From NCBI GenBank assembly GCA_003164755.1, contig PLUB01000023.1:1-64000 (forward strand): DNA of 64,000 nt, given 5' to 3'. Positions 9,046-17,657 of this stretch are shown here, piece after piece; positions within the stretch are counted from its first letter, which is position 1, and every line of letters starts with the position of its first letter. The position numbers were made by a program, and so were the translations under genes. The DNA comes from Methanosarcina sp. (lineage in GTDB: Archaea; Halobacteriota; Methanosarcinia; Methanosarcinales; Methanosarcinaceae). The notes beneath the pieces are model-generated. The model was given only the letters and a program-made list of their open reading frames with translations. It was not told the origin of the DNA and did not search any database.

Positions 9046-9600
9046 ATGGCTATCTATCCTATTGTTTTCTCTTCTGGCTACTGTTTTTCGATTTACGAGC
9101 CTGCCGCCAAACCAGAGGGTTCTTATGCTCGCAATCATCAATATTTTGATGGTAGAAATCAGCGAGGAGTTTATGTTTCGAAGCATATTGTTCCATTGGG
9201 ATTATCATCATTTAAGATCTTATGTACGGTTTGGATTATATCGATTATTTTTTGGTGCTGGCAATACATTAAACGGCTTTATCACTTGAGACTTTAGTGT
9301 GAGCATAGTTCAGTTTTTGTTTGCATTTATATCTAGTAGCTATATGTTAGCTTTGCGAGTCCGTATAACACAATTATTTCGAGAATCATCATTTATTGGG
9401 TATGGGATTTCTTTGCATATCTGTTCCTATTCCCTTGTATGAGGTACATTCCTTCTCTTCATCTGCTGATTTTCTCTTATGGCCTCTGAAATTACAAAAA
9501 TATTTTCCCATCAGAATGTTTAAAATGAAACAGCAAAGTCGAATTATGGGTGGGTTATTGTCGATTGAATGAATTGGAGCACGCACCAAATGGTAGACTA
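9046..9600 (+). pseudogene. CPBP intramembrane protease (CAAX protease family) remnant
   Basis: In one frame: LPPNQRVLMLAIINILMVEI followed by SEEFMFRSILFHWDYHHLRS, which carries the EExxxR metal-site motif of the CPBP/Abi family. After a stop and frameshift it continues with IVQFLFAFISSSYMLALRVR and YWVWDFFAYLFLFPC (motif 4-like HxxxD region, altered). The N-terminal helices are missing and at least three frame breaks are visible. A dead gene. Confidence 0.65.
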
Positions 9601-9804
9601 TAGTGGACATAACGATCGTCTTTTCAGTAAAAGGCAAAGTTGGTCAATATTGAAATCAATTCTCTTCACTTGAACTGTAATACTACTCTCATTTACATCC
9701 AAGATTTATTGGTTATTTACCCTTTTCAGGGATAAAGATAGCAACTTTTTAGCTTTTGGTATCACAATTATTTTAATAAAATCTCTACTTTTCCTTCAAA
9801 TTTA

Positions 9805-9930
9805 GGTGAAAGGTATGCATAATTTCTACTTTAGAACTCTACAATATTGGCTATTCTGAGACGATTACAAAAAATAGAATTAAGATATATTATGAAGTTT
9901 TTTCTTGTGAACCATTGAGGTAAGAATTGA
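9805..9930. repeat. Dispersed repeat (GCATAATTTC type), copy 1
   Basis: GGTATGCATAATTTCTACTT, a CTACAATATTGG segment and a downstream TTTTTTCTTGTGAACCATTGAGG match the sequence at 18005-18135 over about 120 bp. An inverted partial copy (TAGAAATTATGCCTAG) lies near 31880-31915. Nature unknown. The surrounding 9640-10013 gap shows nothing else. Confidence 0.45.
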
Positions 9931-10013
9931 AAAATAAAAAAGTAGTCTTTGGACCTACTGATGTTCACATATAATATCTAGGTATCTAAAATTATTATTC
10001 CTGACCTTTCCCT

Positions 10014-10526
10014 TCATAAATTCCATCGTTCATCTATTGGGAAATGTTCGTTGATCCACATGAAGGTACAGTTGTTGTGGATTATCTTGTAGGAACGGGA
10101 AAGTACAGGTATGCCGTCGAAAGTAGATTCTCTTTCTAGAATTTCGAGTTCGCTCATATCACGCCTTATCTCGAGATTGTGGCTGCGCAGAATCTGGCCT
10201 ATAGGGATGTCCGCGCGCATGAGCTGTTCACGCATGGTTTCAGGCATTCGTTCGAGAGGCGAGAGTGATCTTGCGTGCACAAAAACCGTATTACCTGTAG
10301 AGAGCTTTACTACTCTGTTATTTACCTCACTACCTTTTTTTATTTCCAGAAGGTCAGCCGTCCCAAGATCAGCTTTTACAGTGTATTGTGATTCGGTTGT
10401 TACAATTACCGGCTTTCTGGTCATTATCTCCAGGAGAGTCGTCAATGAACCATCAGTCCCACAGCAGACACGAAGATAGGTGGGAATTTCTAGGTTCTTT
10501 AGTTTTTCCAAAAAATCTGTGGCCAA
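10014..10526 (-). CDS. Chorismate pyruvate-lyase-like protein (DUF98/UbiC fold)
   Basis: Expected to split chorismate into pyruvate and 4-hydroxybenzoate, the aromatic precursor of methanopterin in methanogens. It has 170 residues, typical of the family. Visible features: TDGSLTTLLE (substrate-binding N-terminal strand region), NRVVKLSTGNTVFVHARSLSP in the middle, and IPIGQILRSHNLEIRRD before the C-terminus. The TTG start at 10526 has GGAGGT 6 nt upstream. It follows the DUF5611-like gene by 66 nt on the same strand, so the two are probably cotranscribed. The cofactor role is inferred from family and organism. Confidence 0.8.
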   Translation of the reverse strand: MATDFLEKLKNLEIPTYLRVCCGTDGSLTTLLEIMTRKPVIVTTESQYTVKADLGTADLLEIKKGSEVNNRVVKLSTGNTVFVHARSLSPLERMPETMREQLMRADIPIGQILRSHNLEIRRDMSELEILERESTFDGIPVLSRSYKIIHNNCTFMWINEHFPIDERWNL

Positions 10527-10592
10527 AAAATACCTCCAATAAGGATTTTCAAAATGATAGTATTATTAAGATGAGACTCAGCATACGGATTT

Positions 10593-10901
10593 TTAGTCTA
10601 CATCTTTAGCTGCGTTTTTCATGCGCTCTTTTGTCGTGTATCCAGTAGCTTTGTATAAAAAATCCCGGAAGTCTTTATTTGTCTGCAAGATTATTTTCTC
10701 ATCTGATATAGTTTTATCGGAAACCGTATCAACAAAGAGCATTTTATTTGCGATCCATACCTTTATCTTTGACAAAGCTCCGTAGGCTGTCTCCAGATAT
10801 ATTCCGTTTCTGAAGATTTCCCCGGGAAAGCATTCCTCCATTACCGAGTAGATTCTGTCAATGTCAGGCTTAAAACCGCGTTTTATTTTGTACTGTTTCA
10901 T
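10593..10901 (-). CDS. DUF5611-like conserved methanogen protein
   Basis: 102-residue soluble protein of unknown function. It begins MKQYKIKRGFKPDIDRIYSV and has a central strand-rich part (VWIANKMLFVDTVSD) and a basic C-terminus. GAGGGTAAC lies directly before the ATG. It is the first gene of a probable two-gene unit with the chorismate lyase, which hints at cofactor metabolism but does not prove it. Family name is from memory and moderately certain. Confidence 0.7.
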   Translation of the reverse strand: MKQYKIKRGFKPDIDRIYSVMEECFPGEIFRNGIYLETAYGALSKIKVWIANKMLFVDTVSDKTISDEKIILQTNKDFRDFLYKATGYTTKERMKNAAKDVD

Positions 10902-11400
10902 TGTTACCCTCTTATAAACATCTTCAGCTCAAATAAAATTTTGCTTAAGGTTGGGTTGTTATAATTAATTTCCTAACCCTTACATTTAGGTTGAACAGGA
11001 AAAATCCAGATTTCATTTATACAAGTGGTTTCCATTTCAAACAGTTCAGTTCTGAGTGTATTAACATTAGCTATTAATTTTAATATATATAGGATTTACG
11101 CGGTTGAATCATTTTTCTGCAAATTTGATTGAAATATTTTCTTTAATATAATCTGATATTTATATCTCTAAACTTTTTAGTTGACGAAATAAATCTATCT
11201 AAATGTACTGAACTTGATAATATCAACTTTCTCTTTGCTTCTTCCAGAGTATCCGCATAGCATAGTGTTATTTATCTTCATTATATTCCAAAACAGGCTA
11301 ATTCGATTTTTTCCCTCACCAGGTAATTTTAAATGAAGAGGTTTTAGTCACTCTAGAAGCTCTTAAATTGGAATTCTATCTTGAAAATCTATTTTTTTCA
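10902..11400. other. Intergenic region between the ATPase operon and the DUF5611 gene
   Basis: About 500 bp, AT-rich, with no frame that looks like protein. It contains the promoter of the DUF5611 gene (A/T-rich TTTTATTT about 40 bp before its start) and the 3' end of the atpG transcript. Confidence 0.4.
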
Positions 11401-12327
11401 CTAATTCTTATAAATGTTACTTTCGTACTGGGCAGAATTGCGAGAATGGGACAGCGCCTCAAAGCCGGAGAAGACTTCAAACAACTCCTCATCGATGCTA
11501 TTTTGTCGCAAACGGTAGTATTTTCCCTTGAGTTCTTCTAGCATCTCATTTATGTTTTTTTCAGCATGTTGCATCGCTGCCAAACGGCTCGCATTCTCAC
11601 TTGCAAGAGACTCGGCGCACGCTCTGAAGAGCGAAACGAAGAGGTATTCGTGAATGAGGGCTTGCAAAGTTAATATGTTATCACCAATTATTTCGGGTAA
11701 ATTTTTAGTCGGCCAAGGGAGTTCAGCCAGTTCTTGCCTCCAGATTTTATCTAGTGGTAATAATAGTTGACTAGTTGGTTCATATAAAGTTCTTGATTTG
11801 TGGAGGTTGTAGAATATATGGATTTCGGAAACTTTACTCTGACTATGGATAGTCTCGATCTTCAAGAGAATCTGCTTGACTAGTGGGGTAATGGCCTTGA
11901 TAGAATTCGGTAATGTATAAAGTCCCATAATCTGCAGGTCAGTATCCACAAGACGTGCATGAACGCGCTCACCGACAGATAACACCTGAGCTTTTCCTGG
12001 CAAACCTGGTAATATTTTGACAGCATAATCAGCTATTACATCATTAAATTGGCCCACCAGTCCCTGATCTGAACCAAACACAATCGCACCAATCAAAATA
12101 GCTTTTTTCTGCTTCTCTAGTCCTGAATAAAAGATATCTGGTATACTATCCCGAAAACATACGCTCAACCCTAGCTCTACAGTGCGATAGTAGTCATCCA
12201 ACGCGCTTACTGCTTTCTCATATTGTCCTATGCTCGAGGTTGCCAAGGCTTTCATCGTGCGGACTACGGATTGAAGATCTCCTGCTCGGTTGATATTTCG
12301 GCGCAGACTCTCCATGGTGTCGCTCAT
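11401..12327 (-). CDS. atpG: F1 ATPase gamma subunit (N-ATPase type)
   Basis: Rotor shaft of F1. It has 308 residues, a normal length. The N-terminal helix starts MSDTMESLRRNINRAGDLQS-VVRTMKALA, the family's rotor coiled-coil signature. The middle has FGSDQGLVGQFND (Rossmann-like domain), and the C-terminal helix contains SENASRLAAMQHAEKNINEM. GGAGG precedes the ATG at 12327. It is last in the operon, 91 nt after atpA. The coding frame is fully intact, unlike the beta subunit gene at the other end of the operon. Confidence 0.93.
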   Translation of the reverse strand: MSDTMESLRRNINRAGDLQSVVRTMKALATSSIGQYEKAVSALDDYYRTVELGLSVCFRDSIPDIFYSGLEKQKKAILIGAIVFGSDQGLVGQFNDVIADYAVKILPGLPGKAQVLSVGERVHARLVDTDLQIMGLYTLPNSIKAITPLVKQILLKIETIHSQSKVSEIHIFYNLHKSRTLYEPTSQLLLPLDKIWRQELAELPWPTKNLPEIIGDNILTLQALIHEYLFVSLFRACAESLASENASRLAAMQHAEKNINEMLEELKGKYYRLRQNSIDEELFEVFSGFEALSHSRNSAQYESNIYKN

Positions 12328-12418
12328 TCATCCTCCTTATTTTGAGGTTTTGACTTGACCTCGGTTGTAGCTTCCTACTTGTTTTTACTTCAGTTTTCGA
12401 TTTCGGTTTAAATTTGGA

Positions 12419-13954
12419 TTAAGAAATATGCTGGAAGATTACTAATGCTTTGTGGGCGATTTCGAGGATTATTTCACGATCTTTGTCGCTCAATTCTTCA
12501 TTGGTGTCGAACCACTTGTGCACATCCGCAGAGACATCCTGTACCGCCTTTCGCAGAGAATGTTCAGCATCTTTCATTTGGTCTAGCGGCACGTTATCAA
12601 AAAGTTTAGCATTCAACGCAAGTAGAATGAAGATTTGTTCAGACATTGATACAGGAGAGAATTCTGGCTGCTTGAGAAGTGCACGAATTCGCTTCCCATG
12701 CTCGATAATCTTGAGGGTGTTTTCTTCTATCCTAGCGCCAAACCGGGTAAATGCTTCAAGCTCTTCAAACTGTGAATAGGCAAGCTTGAGATCCCCAGCC
12801 ACCCCGCGATAGGCAGCATGTTGTGCTTTACCACCTACACGCGAAACTGATTTGCCGACATCGACTGCAGGCAGAATGCCCAATTCAAAAAGTGATGGTG
12901 AGAGATATATCTGCCCATCAGTAATAGAAATCAAATTGGTTGGAATATAGGCAGAAATGTTCTGCGCTTCGGTTTCGATGATTGGAAGGGCAGTCAGTGA
13001 GCCACCACCCAGCTCTTTGAGTAGGTGTGTAGCACGCTCCAGTAAACGCGAGTGAATGTAAAAAATATCACCAGGATATGCTTCACGTCCTGGAGGACGG
13101 CGGAGTAATAGAGAGAGTTCGCGATAGGCACGTGCATGATTGGTTAGATCATCGTAAACAATCAGCACGTCTCTTCCCGCTTCCATAAAATACTCTGCAA
13201 TGCTAGTCGCTGCGTAAGGAGCAATATAGGTTAAACCTGGTGGGGAGTTGCCTTCAGTCACGACGACAACAGTGTAATTCATTGCTCCCTTTTCCTGCAA
13301 GGTTGCTACTACCTTAGCAACTGCTGATGCGCGCTGACCGATGGCGCAATAAATGCACAGAACATTGTAGTCTCGCTGGTTAAGGATTGTGTCGATCGCA
13401 ATTGTAGTTTTGCCAGTCTGGCGGTCGCCCATAATCAACTCTCTCTGGCCTCGTCCAATTGGTATTAATGTATCTATGACTTTTATACCGGTCTGGAGAG
13501 GCATATTTACAGAAGAACGATCCATAATTGGCGTGCTGGGGCGCTCAATAGGCAATCTCTTGGTGGAGATCACCGGTTCTTTGTCATCTAGTGGCCGACC
13601 GAGTGGATCGATGACTCTCCCAAGCAATTTTTCGTCTACTGGCAGGTCCATAACTCGGCCAGTGCGTTCGACTTTATCTCCTGCATGCAGAAGTGAGTAT
13701 TCGTCTAGTAGAACTACGCCGATTTCTTCTTCGTCCACATTAAAAGCTATCCCAAGTACGTCATTGGGAAACTTCACCACTTCTTCAAAACCCACACTAT
13801 GAAGGCCCGAGACATTAACAATACCTGTGGAAACTGTAGTGATAGTGCCAACCTCCTGAAGAGTAAGCTTTGGGCTGATCAGTCCATGCAGCTCTTTTAT
13901 TTCAGTGAAAGCATCCTCAAAAACATCTTTCAGATTTTTAGGGGTTGTGTTCAT
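12419..13954 (-). CDS. atpA: F1 ATPase alpha subunit (N-ATPase type)
   Basis: Non-catalytic nucleotide-binding subunit of F1, 511 residues. Walker A is GDRQTGKT (176-183). The Walker B region is [20 protein letters not shown], followed by [20 protein letters not shown]. The arginine-finger segment is [13 protein letters not shown]. This means the subunit could still complete an active site if a beta subunit were supplied. It lies 190 nt after atpF, an unusually long gap for this operon. The stop at 12419 is followed in frame by an open, Lys/Pro/Ser-rich stretch of at least 30 codons, so an ancestral basic tail is possible. Confidence 0.95.
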   Translation of the reverse strand: MNTTPKNLKDVFEDAFTEIKELHGLISPKLTLQEVGTITTVSTGIVNVSGLHSVGFEEVVKFPNDVLGIAFNVDEEEIGVVLLDEYSLLHAGDKVERTGRVMDLPVDEKLLGRVIDPLGRPLDDKEPVISTKRLPIERPSTPIMDRSSVNMPLQTGIKVIDTLIPIGRGQRELIMGDRQTGKTTIAIDTILNQRDYNVLCIYCAIGQRASAVAKVVATLQEKGAMNYTVVVVTEGNSPPGLTYIAPYAATSIAEYFMEAGRDVLIVYDDLTNHARAYRELSLLLRRPPGREAYPGDIFYIHSRLLERATHLLKELGGGSLTALPIIETEAQNISAYIPTNLISITDGQIYLSPSLFELGILPAVDVGKSVSRVGGKAQHAAYRGVAGDLKLAYSQFEELEAFTRFGARIEENTLKIIEHGKRIRALLKQPEFSPVSMSEQIFILLALNAKLFDNVPLDQMKDAEHSLRKAVQDVSADVHKWFDTNEELSDKDREIILEIAHKALVIFQHIS

Positions 13955-14144
13955 AACTCTCCATGTGAGCTTTGGTTCGGTATTGACCCTTTGCTTAATT
14001 ATAGACTCGAATTTTGTCTCAGATTTTTCTTGAATCTCAGATTTTTGTTTGGTCCCCTAATCTTTTTTGGCTTAGACCCGTTAGGTTCTAAAGTGTAGTT
14101 TTGGTTTTCAGGTTTAGTAGGTTTAGCCCCATCTCGGCTTTTGC
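13955..14144 (-). other. Basic low-complexity spacer between atpF and atpA
   Basis: 190 nt in an otherwise tightly packed operon. It has no start-codon-led gene. It reads as Lys/Pro/Asn-rich sequence in one frame (GAKPTKPEN...GSKPKKIRG) and Lys/Glu/Ser-rich in the frame of atpA ([14 protein letters not shown]). It may be an eroded C-terminal tail of the b subunit or N-terminal extension of alpha. GGAGAG just before the alpha ATG is the likely ribosome binding site. Confidence 0.4.
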
Positions 14145-14912
14145 TTAACTCTTAGGCTGCTTTTCCAGAAGTTCATTTATACCTTTTTCCAGTGATGTGA
14201 GATAATCTCCTATGCTCCAAGCCACTTTTAGTCCATTTGTGATTAACTCAATACCACTTACTAATTCTGGTGCAGTCTCGAATTTGGCTTGAATCTCTAT
14301 CCCAAGAGTCTCTGTAATCGTCTTTTTAATCAAATCACGCTGTTCCTGTGGAAGATCGAAGGCGGTGAGAACGAGCAGCGATCTTGGCGATGCGCTAAGT
14401 TCTAAGGCAATTTGTTTCTTCTCCTCATCTTTTAGCTCGTGTAGCTTTCTAGAAAACACTTCAACTGTGCGCTCTTCCAAACTCGTTTCAGCCAGATCAA
14501 TTAGTGTTTTTCGCGCTATGGCAAAGACTTCCTGTTGAGCACGATGTCTTATTGCCTGATTTAAGTTCTGTTTTTCATTCCTTAATGCCTCCTGCTGCCT
14601 TGACATCAAATCAAAGGCTTCTTTACGTGCTTCTTCTATGAGGTGCAAGCTTTCGGTTTTTGCTTCATCCTTCGCCTTGCTCAAGAGCGCAATACGTTGC
14701 TGGTCTAACTCCTCTTTCTTACGCTTGAAATCCTCTTTCTCTCTTTGCGCGTCTGTCTTTTTAGCTTCGGCATTCGCAAGTTCATCTGCGACTTTTTTCT
14801 CGCGCGCGTCGATGGCATTGAGAATGGGTTTGTAAAAAAAGTGCTTTAACAACCAAACCAATATTAAGAAGTTGAGTATCTGGGCAATTACGGTGAACCA
14901 ATCAATAAGCAT
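14145..14912 (-). CDS. atpF: FO b subunit with delta-like C-terminus (N-ATPase type)
   Basis: Peripheral stalk subunit, 255 residues, longer than the usual ~160-residue b. One N-terminal membrane helix (IAQILNFLILVWLLKHFFYK), then a long charged coiled coil (about residues 38-145). The C-terminal domain of about 100 residues ends GIELITNGLKVAWSIGDYLT and resembles the C-terminal part of delta/OSCP. N-ATPase operons lack a separate delta gene, and this extended b is thought to replace it. It ends 190 nt before atpA and begins 21 nt after atpE. Confidence 0.92.
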   Translation of the reverse strand: MLIDWFTVIAQILNFLILVWLLKHFFYKPILNAIDAREKKVADELANAEAKKTDAQREKEDFKRKKEELDQQRIALLSKAKDEAKTESLHLIEEARKEAFDLMSRQQEALRNEKQNLNQAIRHRAQQEVFAIARKTLIDLAETSLEERTVEVFSRKLHELKDEEKKQIALELSASPRSLLVLTAFDLPQEQRDLIKKTITETLGIEIQAKFETAPELVSGIELITNGLKVAWSIGDYLTSLEKGINELLEKQPKS

Positions 14913-14933
14913 AATCTAACTTTCCTCTGTGGA

Positions 14934-15203
14934 TTAGACAATTGCGCTGTTCCAGAAAGGGTTGGCGAAGATAAGAATCATCGAGACCACGAAACAATAA
15001 ATAGACAAGGACTCGATCATAGCCAGGCCCACAAATAGAGTCCGAGTGATGGTCGCGGAAGCGTCGGGTTGTTGTGCCAATGAACTCAGCGCCGTCGCGA
15101 CAGCTCGCCCTTCGCTAATGGCTGGTCCAATGACTCCGATGCTGATAGTGATGCCGGAAGTGACAATTGATGCCACTGCGATTGTAGTCATATAAGTATC
15201 CAT
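14934..15203 (-). CDS. atpE: FO c subunit, Na+-type ring
   Basis: Rotor ring proteolipid, 89 residues, a hairpin of two helices with the polar loop SSLAQQPDAS. The outer helix has IESLSIY, giving the ion-binding E64 with S65 and Y69, the ES...Y pattern of Na+-translocating rings. Helix 1 has ISEGRAV, with a second carboxylate E31 at the position that is Gln in Ilyobacter-type Na+ rings; two carboxylates are described for N-ATPases. Na+ as coupling ion is an inference from these residues. Confidence 0.94.
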   Translation of the reverse strand: MDTYMTTIAVASIVTSGITISIGVIGPAISEGRAVATALSSLAQQPDASATITRTLFVGLAMIESLSIYCFVVSMILIFANPFWNSAIV

Positions 15204-15235
15204 AGTGTTTCCTTCTATTGATATAATTTCAATTT

Positions 15236-15925
15236 TTATTCTCCAATTTCAGGCTTTGCCTTGTGGGTGCGCGTGGCAGCAGCAATGTAGACTGTGGCCA
15301 AGATGCTGAAGATGTACGCTTGCACCATTCCAGTGAGCAGACCGAGAGCAGTCATAAAAATCGGGAAGAAAAATGGCGTAATGGTCAACAAAATGGCAAT
15401 AATCATCGTCCCACTCATCATATTACCAAACAGACGGATCGCCAGAGCCAGCGTGCGGGAGATTTCGCTGATGATATTAAAAGGTAACATGATCAATGTC
15501 GGCTCCGTGTATGACCTAAGGTATTCACCAACCCCCTGCTCTTCTATACCAAAGATCGGCACAGCCACAAATACACTTATCGCGAGCGCCGCAGTGGTTG
15601 ATAACGATCCTGTTGGAGGTTCATAGTCGGGGATAATAGTGCATAAGCTGGCCACAGCGATGGACAGGAATAGTGTGCCAAGAAAGCCAAGATATTTTCG
15701 TGGCCGACTTAACCCCACTTGCTCAATTTGAGTCAAAATGGTCGTGACAATGATTTCCAGGAAATTCTGCCAAATAGAACGATTCAGACCACTGGAAAGT
15801 TTGCTTGTAATTATTTTTGAACTGACTATCATTATGAGCATCAATCCCCATGTGTACATAATCGTGGCGTTGAGTTTGATAAAACCGTACTGCCAAAAAA
15901 TCAGCTCATCAGGACTAAGTCGCAT
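15236..15925 (-). CDS. atpB: FO a subunit
   Basis: Stator channel subunit, 229 residues, five to six membrane helices. The segment SEISRTLALAIRLFGNMMSG contains the essential Arg (R164, aligning with R210 of E. coli a). The last helix has GMVQAYIFSILATVYIAAA, the usual Q-A-Y-I-F signature. The frame overlaps the preceding atpR by 11 nt. Full length and all key residues are present. Confidence 0.94.
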   Translation of the reverse strand: MRLSPDELIFWQYGFIKLNATIMYTWGLMLIMIVSSKIITSKLSSGLNRSIWQNFLEIIVTTILTQIEQVGLSRPRKYLGFLGTLFLSIAVASLCTIIPDYEPPTGSLSTTAALAISVFVAVPIFGIEEQGVGEYLRSYTEPTLIMLPFNIISEISRTLALAIRLFGNMMSGTMIIAILLTITPFFFPIFMTALGLLTGMVQAYIFSILATVYIAAATRTHKAKPEIGE

Positions 15926-16229
15926 GATTTGCCTCCTTTGCCAATTGATTCGATTCTTCCTCTGGCAGTCTGATGAGTTTCATTACAATACAGCGCACAA
16001 TGAAGAACCCAAATAAGCACATCAACACCCGATCCCAATGGCCACCTGAGGCAAAATAAAATCCAGTTACTACAATTGTAATCCGCAGCATTAGGCTGCC
16101 TATGAACTGAAGTGCCGGTCTTTTGGATGAAGGTCCCTCCTGAACAGTCCACCAAAGGCCGGCGAAGAAAATTGCTCCGAACAAAAAGCCTTCTAACAGA
16201 GCCGAAACTAAATTCAAAGTTTCATTCAT
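15915..16229 (-). CDS. atpR: N-ATPase accessory membrane protein AtpR
   Basis: 104 residues, three predicted membrane helices (ALLEGFLFGAIFFAGLWWTV; LQFIGSLMLRITIVVTGFYF; VLMCLFGFFIVRCIVMKLI). Small proteins of this type sit between AtpQ and subunit a in N-ATPase operons and are one of their defining marks. They are proposed to help assemble the c ring. Gene overlaps both neighbours by 8-11 nt, so translation is probably coupled. Confidence 0.88.
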   Translation of the reverse strand: MNETLNLVSALLEGFLFGAIFFAGLWWTVQEGPSSKRPALQFIGSLMLRITIVVTGFYFASGGHWDRVLMCLFGFFIVRCIVMKLIRLPEEESNQLAKEANHAT

Positions 16230-16560
16230 TGTTATCCTCCTGTTCCGGTTGCATTTTATGATATTCCTTGGTCACCCAATGCCATGCATTAAAGCACCCT
16301 ATGATCAGACCGATAAGTAGCATCGTAAGCGTCCAGGAGAAGCTCACTGGATAGTGCTTGTCCAACCATAGACCGACTACTGCACCAAGAAGGGTTGGAA
16401 TAGTCACAGACCAACCGATAAGCCCCATCATGCCCAAACCAAGCCAAATAGTTCGCGTCACGTTACGTTGCGCCCTGAGTTTGCGTTCAGCTTTTGTTCC
16501 AACTTGATTGGCTAGGGTTTGTTTATCCCTCGATTCTTTCACTTTCAGCTCGTCAACCAT
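16222..16560 (-). CDS. atpQ: N-ATPase AtpQ (AtpI-like) membrane protein
   Basis: 112 residues with a basic N-terminal tail (about 38 residues) and two membrane helices (MGLIGWSVTIPTLLGAVVGL; WTLTMLLIGLIIGCFNAWHW). This is the AtpI-type small protein of F-ATPase operons, likely a c-ring assembly factor or cation carrier. The gene overlaps atpC by 8 nt and atpR by 8 nt. Confidence 0.88.
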   Translation of the reverse strand: MVDELKVKESRDKQTLANQVGTKAERKLRAQRNVTRTIWLGLGMMGLIGWSVTIPTLLGAVVGLWLDKHYPVSFSWTLTMLLIGLIIGCFNAWHWVTKEYHKMQPEQEDNNE

Positions 16561-16957
16561 TATGAAACTCCACTAAGCGACTTACAAGCTCGCTTTCTAA
16601 TTTTGCCATCACTGAACGTATTTTTTCCTCGCTCTTATCTAGGGTCAAAAACTCTCTCTCCACCGCTTCCCTCAATTGGCTCAAGTTTGTTCCAACAATG
16701 GCGTTGCGAACTGAAACCAGCACTTGCTGACCGGTCTTGATCAGAACACCTTCATCGACAGCCACATAAACCTCACCTTCGGCTTCTGTTTCATAGATTA
16801 AAATACCAGGTTCTAAAGCCATGACACAATCGAGTCGTTGTGGAAGGAGCCCAAATGACCCTTCTAGAGCCTCTGAAACTATTCGTGATACGCCTTTCTT
16901 TTCGGCGAATATCTGGAATGGTAGAATAATTTTAAGATTCATCAATATTGAGCTCAC
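16553..16957 (-). CDS. atpC: F1 ATPase epsilon subunit
   Basis: 134 residues. The beta-sandwich N-terminal domain begins LKIILPFQIF and includes EGSFGLLPQRLDCVMALEPG, the family signature around 'G.fgiLP.H'. The C-terminal helical part (about residues 90-130) is charged. A GTG start at 16957 is used; it follows GGGTAGATC and lies 3 nt after the stop of the beta remnant, while an ATG five codons in has no better site. This is the first intact gene of the operon. Confidence 0.9.
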   Translation of the reverse strand: MSSILMNLKIILPFQIFAEKKGVSRIVSEALEGSFGLLPQRLDCVMALEPGILIYETEAEGEVYVAVDEGVLIKTGQQVLVSVRNAIVGTNLSQLREAVEREFLTLDKSEEKIRSVMAKLESELVSRLVEFHNG

Positions 16958-16960
16958 GAT

Positions 16961-17062
16961 CTACCCAGCTAGATTTTTTTTGGCTATTGCTTCATCAATC
17001 ATTCCGATTATAAGATATCCTCTGCAGGTTAGTCTTTGAATTCATCGCACAGTATTACTACC
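16961..17062 (-). pseudogene. atpD: C-terminal remnant of the F1 ATPase beta subunit
   Basis: Directly upstream of atpC, where N-ATPase operons carry the catalytic beta subunit, only the last ~35 codons remain. They read VVILCDEFKD-stop-PAEDIL, then after a frameshift IIGMIDEAIAKKNLAG and a stop at 16961. This matches the conserved beta C-terminus 'DEFKDxPE..fYmiGtIdEA'. Sequence upstream of 17062 has no similarity to beta: no Walker A (GGAGVGKT), no DELSEED region. Over 440 residues are missing and the leftover piece is itself broken. Confidence 0.85.
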
Positions 17063-17247
17063 TGATCCGAGCAAAGAATGGGGGAAAAAATCATAATCAC
17101 TATTTAATAAACTGTATACACTAACATATATATACATATATACGCCTTTATATATCAGTATACTTATTTATCATTTTTATGTTAAATCAAAATGAATATG
17201 CACTATTTAGCAGTAACATTGTGATACACTAAAAACGTGACTAGATA
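17063..17247. other. AT-rich region upstream of the truncated ATPase operon
   Basis: Contains several TATA-like runs (TATATATACATATATA around 17130-17145, TTTATATATCAG around 17150). Any of these could serve as a promoter for the remaining operon. No coding sequence. Confidence 0.35.
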
Positions 17248-17478
17248 TTGCAGGTACCAAATGTGTTTAAAAATATACGAAAAATTTTATCTTTAATGAT
17301 ATGTTTTTTGATTTTAGCAAGTATTCCAATAGCTTTGTGGTCTGAATCAATAAACTACAACACCAACTCCTACACTAACTCCCATCTACACCAAACCCGC
17401 TCCAACGTCAAAGCAAAAAAGATCCAAACAACGTTGAGAAATTATATTTACTTAAAACTATTAACAATCTTTTTATAG
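17248..17478 (+). CDS. Possible small secreted peptide, or gene fragment
   Basis: A TTG-started frame whose first 30 residues look like a signal peptide (basic KNIRK, then LSLMICFLILASIPIALWS). An Asn/Thr/Ser-rich tail follows. No clear ribosome binding site precedes it. Its last 24 codons lie in a repeated segment also found at 56211-56287, so the C-terminus is not native. I regard it as the 5' end of a broken secreted-protein gene. Confidence 0.3.
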   Translation: MQVPNVFKNIRKILSLMICFLILASIPIALWSESINYNTNSYTNSHLHQTRSNVKAKKIQTTLRNYIYLKLLTIFL

Positions 17479-17482
17479 TCCA
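17404..17482. repeat. 75-bp repeat shared with the region beside tRNA-CAT
   Basis: GTCAAAGCAAAAAAGATCCA followed by AACAACGTTGAGAAATTATA and ACTATTAACAATCTTTTTAT matches 56211-56287 at most positions. The second copy abuts the 3' end of the tRNA gene at 56285. Confidence 0.55.
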
Positions 17483-17521
17483 TTTCAAAATATTAACTCG
17501 ATTTTGAGGCCAGTGTCCGAC

Positions 17522-17657
17522 TTTCTGCAGCTGTATAGAAAAATTCCATCGATTTTTTCGACATGACAGCAGCTTAAAAATTAATCTGGCTTTCAATGAA
17601 TAATAGTGGGCAAATGGGAAAACAAATCTACAACTATGTACATCTCAGAATATCGGA
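17522..17657 (+). repeat. Mobile short repeat (GATGTACA family), copy 1
   Basis: CTGCAGCTGTATAGA at the left end, AGCAGCTTAAAAATTAATCTGG and TTTCAATGAATAATAGTGGG inside, and ATGTACATCTCAGAATATCGG at the right. The ends are imperfect inverted repeats. Related copies: 22075-22205 and 28105-28235 (inverted), 36735-36890, 56686-57030. Confidence 0.65.

Noticed and set aside
16961-17062. Short independent gene upstream of atpC
   Set aside because: The reading matches the beta-subunit C-terminus and contains a stop and a frameshift, so it is a remnant and not a gene.
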